From: Chitinophagaceae bacterium
GTDB lineage: Bacteria > Bacteroidota > Bacteroidia > Chitinophagales > Chitinophagaceae
Reading direction: 5' to 3'
Length of the DNA stretch: 9,332 nucleotides
Assembly: GCA_025351145.1 (NCBI GenBank)
Contig: JANXWM010000439.1
Location: 1 to 9,332, forward strand
Part shown: positions 6,916 to 9,332 of the stretch, one piece after another
How the letters are laid out: the number at the start of each line of letters is the position of its first letter
Position numbering within the stretch: the stretch's first letter is position 1
The notes under the pieces: generated by a model
Seen by the model: only the letters and a program-made list of their open reading frames with translations
What the model was told of the DNA's origin: nothing
Database searches by the model: none
Program-made: the position numbers and the translations under genes

Positions 6916-6923
6916 CAAAAGTA
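6916..6923 (-). promoter_or_regulatory. Candidate -7 box of the fabH-like gene (TACTTTTG)
   Basis: The minus strand reads TACTTTTG, matching TAnnTTTG, 41 bases before the fabH ATG, which would give a leader of about 35 nt. No good TTG -33 element is seen at normal spacing, so this rests on the -7 box alone. It lies downstream of the tRNA-Gln hairpin, consistent with fabH having its own promoter. Confidence 0.35.
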
Positions 6924-6956
6924 AACCCATTTTAAGCGTAAAGCATGCTGTAAATT

Positions 6957-6984
6957 GATAAAGCCGGATTGCTCCGGCTTTATC
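6957..6984 (-). terminator. Hairpin directly 3' of tRNA-Gln, likely terminator
   Basis: GATAAAGCCGGA (6957-6968) and TCCGGCTTTATC (6973-6984) form a perfect 12-bp stem with a 4-nt loop, beginning three bases past the tRNA 3' end. The T-tract after it on the minus strand is weak (the stem's own TTTATC, then AATTTA). Termination or 3'-end processing of the tRNA precursor is the likely role. Confidence 0.7.
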
Positions 6985-6986
6985 TG

Positions 6987-7057
6987 TTGGCCTACCTGGA
7001 TTCGAACCAAGACATACAGAACCAAAATCTGTTGTGCTACCATTACACAATAGGCCA
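6987..7057 (-). tRNA. trnQ: tRNA-Gln (anticodon UUG)
   Basis: On the minus strand a 71-nt cloverleaf can be drawn. The acceptor arm TGGCCTA pairs with TAGGCCA (7 bp). The D arm is GTG/CAC with loop TAATGGTAG. The anticodon stem ACAGA/TCTGT encloses TTTTGGT, giving anticodon TTG, which reads CAA and CAG (Gln). The T arm CTTGG/CCAGG has one G-T pair and loop TTCGAAT. The weak T1-A72 pair is typical of bacterial glutamine tRNAs. The discriminator is A and the 3' CCA is not encoded (CAG follows), so CCA must be added by nucleotidyltransferase. Confidence 0.95.
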
Positions 7058-7074
7058 ATCCTTATTGTGGGCTG

Positions 7075-7106
7075 CAAAAATAGCCGTTGAAGCAAAATGA
7101 ACCAAA
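7075..7106 (-). promoter_or_regulatory. Promoter of tRNA-Gln (Bacteroidota -33/-7 type)
   Basis: The minus strand has TTTG (7106-7103), 20 bases, then TATTTTTG (7082-7075). Both boxes match the Bacteroidota primary sigma consensus TTTG / TAnnTTTG at normal spacing. The expected start is near 7068, about 10 nt before the mature tRNA 5' end at 7057. This is the clearest promoter in the window. Confidence 0.75.
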
Positions 7107-7199
7107 AGTTTTTACTGTTTGGGCATAATTGTTTTTTATTTCATTTTTTTAACTACGGTGCTTAATCATTTACTTTGGGGCAACCGAAATATTCTTTTA

Positions 7200-8000
7200 A
7201 TGTATTCACCTGTTGAGCTTGGTTTAAAATATATACGTTTCTGGCTAAAGGCATCGAATGGCAAAGGGCATGGGGTGCATTCTCCATTTGTATTCACTTT
7301 TATTAATGAAGTGCTTAACGATGACAGGGAATATTACTGCTACAATTCCATAGAACAAATACGTGAACAATTAAAGATTAATCAAACAGAGCTTGTGCTC
7401 GACGATTTTGGTGCAGGCTCCCGTGTCCATGCATCGTATAAAAGAAAAATTGCACAGATCGCTTCGAGTTCATTAAAACCAAAAAAGTTCGCGCAGTTAC
7501 TTTTCAGGATGGTTAATTTTTATCAGCCAGCAAACATATTAGAACTGGGCACATCACTGGGTATTACCACAGCTTATCTTGCCTGCGCAAACGGTAATAT
7601 TCCTGTTGTAACAATGGAAGGTGCGAAGGCTGTAGCTGCAATTGCCAAAACGAATTTTGAACAGCTTCAACTAAAAAATATTGAAATTGCAGAAGGCAAT
7701 TTTGATGATACACTTCCCAAAATTTTGCAGCAATTAAAAACGCAGACCGACTTTGCTTTTATTGACGGCAACCACCGCAAAGAGCCTACCATCAGCTACT
7801 TTGAGCAACTGCTTTTAAAAACCAGCGAACACTCTATTCTTATTTTTGATGACATTCACTGGAGCAAAGAAATGGAAGAAGCATGGCAGTATATTAAGGA
7901 ACATTCGTCGGTAACGTTAACCATCGACCTCTTTTATATCGGCATTGTATTTTTTAGAAAAGAGCAAAAAATAAAGCAGCATTTCAGCATAAGGTTTTAA
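7200..8000 (+). CDS. Class I SAM-dependent methyltransferase, substrate unknown
   Basis: The 266-residue protein (counted from the ATG at 7200) has a Rossmann-fold methyltransferase domain in its second half: motif I ILELGTSLGITTAYLA (113-128), the acidic end of strand 2 in VVTMEGA (136-142), FAFIDGNHRKE (186-195) and LIFDDIHWSKEMEEAW (214-229). FIDG-H plus IFDDI-W is typical of the Methyltransf_24 type, often O-methyltransferases. The N-terminal part carries GKGHGVHSPFVFTFI (21-35) and DDFGAGSR (68-75), which I associate with a Bacteroidota-type group of unknown substrate. The frame stays open upstream to a TTG at 7119, but those 27 residues are hydrophobic and unlike the family, so the ATG at 7200 is preferred. 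No partner gene identifies the substrate. Repeat copy 5 begins 8 bp past the stop, and a shared terminator lies farther on. Confidence 0.85.
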   Translation: MYSPVELGLKYIRFWLKASNGKGHGVHSPFVFTFINEVLNDDREYYCYNSIEQIREQLKINQTELVLDDFGAGSRVHASYKRKIAQIASSSLKPKKFAQLLFRMVNFYQPANILELGTSLGITTAYLACANGNIPVVTMEGAKAVAAIAKTNFEQLQLKNIEIAEGNFDDTLPKILQQLKTQTDFAFIDGNHRKEPTISYFEQLLLKTSEHSILIFDDIHWSKEMEEAWQYIKEHSSVTLTIDLFYIGIVFFRKEQKIKQHFSIRF

Positions 8001-8008
8001 TTCTTTTT

Positions 8009-8095
8009 GGGCCGGGCTGAAAAATTTCATGGCATCGCCTGTTGCGTCGCACACTTGTACGTTCGGAACATATCTGAACATTAAACAGCTAAATA
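8009..8095. repeat. Dispersed inverted repeat, copy 5 (left half only)
   Basis: The outer left end GGGCCGGGCTGAA (from 8009), the flank GGCATCGCCTG and the left arm TTGCGTCGCACACTTGTAC (8042-8060, one change from the others) are present. A loop start follows (GTTCGGAACAT..., AACAGCTAAA) that resembles copy 2. No right arm occurs between here and 8205. It is a solo half-element between convergent genes, directly after the methyltransferase stop. The right boundary is approximate. Confidence 0.7.
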
Positions 8096-8166
8096 CAAAA
8101 ACTTTAAAAGTAAAGAACTGCAGCCGATCAAACTACCCAATCGATAGCTTAGCAGTTTACCAAAGC

Positions 8167-8192
8167 AAAAAGCCTGCATGCTGCAGGCTTTT
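8167..8192. terminator. Bidirectional terminator between convergent genes
   Basis: AAAAGCCTGCA (8168-8178) and TGCAGGCTTTT (8182-8192) form a perfect 11-bp stem with a 3-nt loop. The minus-strand side ends in five T residues (8171-8167) and the plus-strand side in four. It lies 13 bp past the stop of the hypothetical gene at 8206 and also faces the methyltransferase that ends at 8000. Confidence 0.88.
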
Positions 8193-8205
8193 AATCGTCC
8201 ATTGT

Positions 8206-8592
8206 TTATTCCTTAGCTTTTTTCTTTTTTGCTTTCGGCGTATCATCAACCGGGAATCCCCAATCTCCAAGTTTTTTAGGGTTTTTACTGTATTTGCCTT
8301 TAAGGTAAGTACTGCTGCCCCTTATTATTTCATCAATAGGTGCAAGCAGGGCATCCCTGTTGCGGTAGGCTTCCTCCATTTTACCTTTAAGCGCTTCTGC
8401 CTCATCGTGAAAGGCAAGGCAGGTAACAATGGTGGGACCTGTTACATCCCAGTTGTACATTGTTGCATCAAGGTTATTGAGTTCGCTTTTTGTACCATCG
8501 GCTACATGTTTTTTGTAAACTGCTGTAGCAAGTTTGAGGGCTTCTTCGGGGTTACGTGAGATTATTACACGTCCTTTTGTGGTTTGGGCCAT
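8206..8592 (-). CDS. Conserved hypothetical protein (Bacteroidota type), 128 residues
   Basis: No function is recognised. The ATG at 8590-8592 gives a 128-residue protein beginning MAQTTKGRVIISRNPEEALK. The frame stays open upstream to 8661, but the extra 23 residues are unlike the rest and overlap the likely promoter. The protein is soluble and mostly helical by eye, with no signal peptide. Visible features are RNPEEALKLATAVYKKH, an Ala/Glu-rich helix AFHDEAEALKGKMEEAYRNRD, then SSTYLKGKYSKNPKKLGDWGFPVDDTPK and a Lys-rich tail (KAKKKKAKE). The NPKKLGDWGF-V-DTP ending is one I associate with small hypothetical proteins common in Bacteroidota; it may bind nucleic acid through its basic tail, but that is a guess. 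It has its own terminator and a weak candidate promoter. The array of 21-bp repeats lies 100 bp upstream of its start. Confidence 0.8.
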   Translation of the reverse strand: MAQTTKGRVIISRNPEEALKLATAVYKKHVADGTKSELNNLDATMYNWDVTGPTIVTCLAFHDEAEALKGKMEEAYRNRDALLAPIDEIIRGSSTYLKGKYSKNPKKLGDWGFPVDDTPKAKKKKAKE

Positions 8593-8626
8593 CGTTGTAA
8601 ATTTTAAGTGTTTGAAAATAAGTTGA

Positions 8627-8655
8627 CAAGCTAATTTAGACCATTTATTAACAAA
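8627..8655 (-). promoter_or_regulatory. Weak candidate promoter of the hypothetical gene
   Basis: On the minus strand TTTG (8655-8652), 18 bases, then TAGCTTG (8633-8627). The -7 box lacks one T of TAnnTTTG. It would give a leader of about 30 nt before the ATG at 8592. The match is partial, so confidence is low. Confidence 0.3.
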
Positions 8656-8692
8656 AAGCAAGTTTTACTGAATATTTTTCAAAATTCATGCG

Positions 8693-8877
8693 TTACACTG
8701 CCAATGTATTCCGTTACAATGCCATTGTTCTTGAATACATTGACGGTGTAAGCCGTTACAATGCCAATGTAATGCGTTACAATGCCAATGTAAGCCGTTA
8801 CAGTGCCAATGTAAGCCGTTAAAGTGCCATTGTTATGGAATACGATGGCGGTGTAAACCATAAAATGGCATTATAAT
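8693..8877. repeat. Array of nine 21-bp near-palindromic tandem units
   Basis: Units begin at 8693, 8714, 8735, 8756, 8777, 8798, 8819, 8840 and 8861, in exact 21-bp steps without insertions or gaps. The common unit has the core TTACAATGCCAATGTAA, which is close to its own reverse complement: TTACA/TGTAA and TG/CA pair, with three non-pairing positions. Units 3 and 8 share a diverged form (ATAC...GGTGTAA), and the units before them share GCCATTGTT, so a higher-order period of 105 bp (five units) is visible. There is no unique spacer sequence. The array lies between the hypothetical gene (start 8592) and the secreted protein gene (start 9102). Confidence 0.88.
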
Positions 8878-9101
8878 AGTATAAGTTTAGGCTAAGGTAA
8901 AAAAACTGAGAAATGCTCTTTTCTCCTGATACAGCAATGAAACACAAAAATTAATACCTGCATTTCAATACAATCTGTTTTTAGGTTTTAAAAAAACTTA
9001 TCATTGTATTATTAAAATTTTACATAGCTGAATTTCAGTTATAGGTACAAATAAAAACATTTACACCTGTTAATAAACCAAAACAAACAAAAACCATTAT
9101 T
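8878..9101. other. Intergenic AT-rich leader region, no gene seen
   Basis: This stretch holds no convincing open frame or RNA gene. It is AT-rich and ends in an A-rich leader (AACCAAAACAAACAAAAACC) directly before the ATG at 9102, as is common for Bacteroidota genes without Shine-Dalgarno sites. No full TTTG/TAnnTTTG promoter could be found by eye, although the promoter of the downstream gene must lie here or in the repeat array. Confidence 0.5.
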
Positions 9102-9332
9102 ATGAAAGCGATTTACTTTTTTATTGCAGCAATGCTGCTTGGCACATTACAACTCTCTGCCCAAACCTGGCAATGGACAAAGCCGGAACCTAATGGGGTT
9201 GCTGTCACGGCCAACTCTTTTACCGATGCTTCAGAACAAGATGATACACATGATGTGGAAACAGATGCTTCCGGAAATGTCTATGTACTAGGTGATTTTA
9301 TGGATTCGCTTTATCTCAGCAACAATTTTATT
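9102..9332 (+). CDS. Secreted protein with beta-propeller-like repeat, N-terminal 77 residues
   Basis: The frame is open from the ATG at 9102 to the window edge. Residues 1-20 (MKAIYFFIAAMLLGTLQLSA, then QTWQW) are a clear signal peptide, so the protein is exported. After a short linker, residues 50-76 include HDVETDASGNVYVLGDFMDSL, which matches the D--GNVYV-G-F pattern of SBBP-type beta-propeller repeats. Such repeats are frequent in large Bacteroidota surface proteins that end in a type IX secretion sorting domain. The C-terminus lies outside the window, so type IX secretion is only an expectation. No Shine-Dalgarno is present; the leader is A-rich. The array of 21-bp repeats lies 225 bp upstream. 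Confidence 0.8.
   Translation, partial: MKAIYFFIAAMLLGTLQLSAQTWQWTKPEPNGVAVTANSFTDASEQDDTHDVETDASGNVYVLGDFMDSLYLSNNFI

Noticed and set aside
6907..7095. Minus-strand open frame of 62 codons across the tRNA
   Set aside because: It reads through tRNA-Gln and its hairpin, so it is a chance frame.
7119..7199. N-terminal extension of the methyltransferase from a TTG codon
   Set aside because: The 27 extra residues are hydrophobic and unlike the family, TTG is a rare start, and the ATG at 7200 begins the conserved part.
8593..8661. Upstream start of the conserved hypothetical protein at 8661
   Set aside because: The extra 23 residues look unlike the rest and would be translated from within the likely promoter; the ATG at 8592 begins the conserved-looking part.
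8693..8877. CRISPR array
   Set aside because: The units follow each other without unique spacers, the 21-bp period is too short for repeat plus spacer, and no cas gene is present.

Overview
The window looks like chromosomal DNA of a Bacteroidota bacterium, probably a member of the Chitinophagaceae or a close relative. Three things point there. Starts lack Shine-Dalgarno sequences and have A-rich leaders. Bacteroidota-type promoter elements (TTTG ~20 nt TAnnTTTG) are visible, most clearly in front of the tRNA gene. The protein families fit as well: a large secreted sialate O-acetylesterase-type hydrolase, a small NTF2-like lipoprotein, a lineage-type conserved hypothetical, and a secreted beta-propeller-like protein. 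No plasmid, phage, transposase or CRISPR signature is present, and the gene content is mostly housekeeping.

Layout. 1-294 (-) is the 5' end of hscA, the Hsp70-type chaperone for Fe-S assembly. 556-1212 (-) is pcm, an isoaspartyl repair methyltransferase. 1332-3287 (-) is a secreted SGNH/sialate O-acetylesterase-like enzyme with its own terminator. 3671-4222 (+) is a lipoprotein with an NTF2/SnoaL-like fold and a strong terminator. 4426-5601 (-) is an RlmI-like rRNA cytosine methyltransferase. 5819-6874 (-) is a FabH-like ketoacyl-ACP synthase III. 6987-7057 (-) is tRNA-Gln(UUG) with a clear promoter and a 3' hairpin. 7200-8000 (+) is a class I SAM methyltransferase of unknown substrate. 8206-8592 (-) is a conserved hypothetical that shares a bidirectional terminator with the methyltransferase. 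9102-9332 (+) is the 5' end of a secreted beta-propeller-like protein. The genes do not form one pathway; most are separate transcription units.

The unusual content is between the genes. Five of the six intergenic gaps longer than 150 bp carry a copy or fragment of one dispersed repeat. It has 19-bp inverted arms (TTGCGTCGCACTCTTGTAC and its complement) around a loop of variable sequence and length, and a weaker outer inverted repeat of GGCCCGGCTG type. Three copies are complete (311-546, 3366-3566, 5626-5802) and two are partial (4309-4392, 8009-8095). Most sit just after a stop codon. The sixth long gap holds a different structure at 8693-8877: nine 21-bp units in exact register, most of them near-palindromes of TTACA-N7-TGTAA form, with a higher-order 105-bp period. 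These two repeat systems are the best candidates for something undescribed. What they do cannot be read from the sequence alone.
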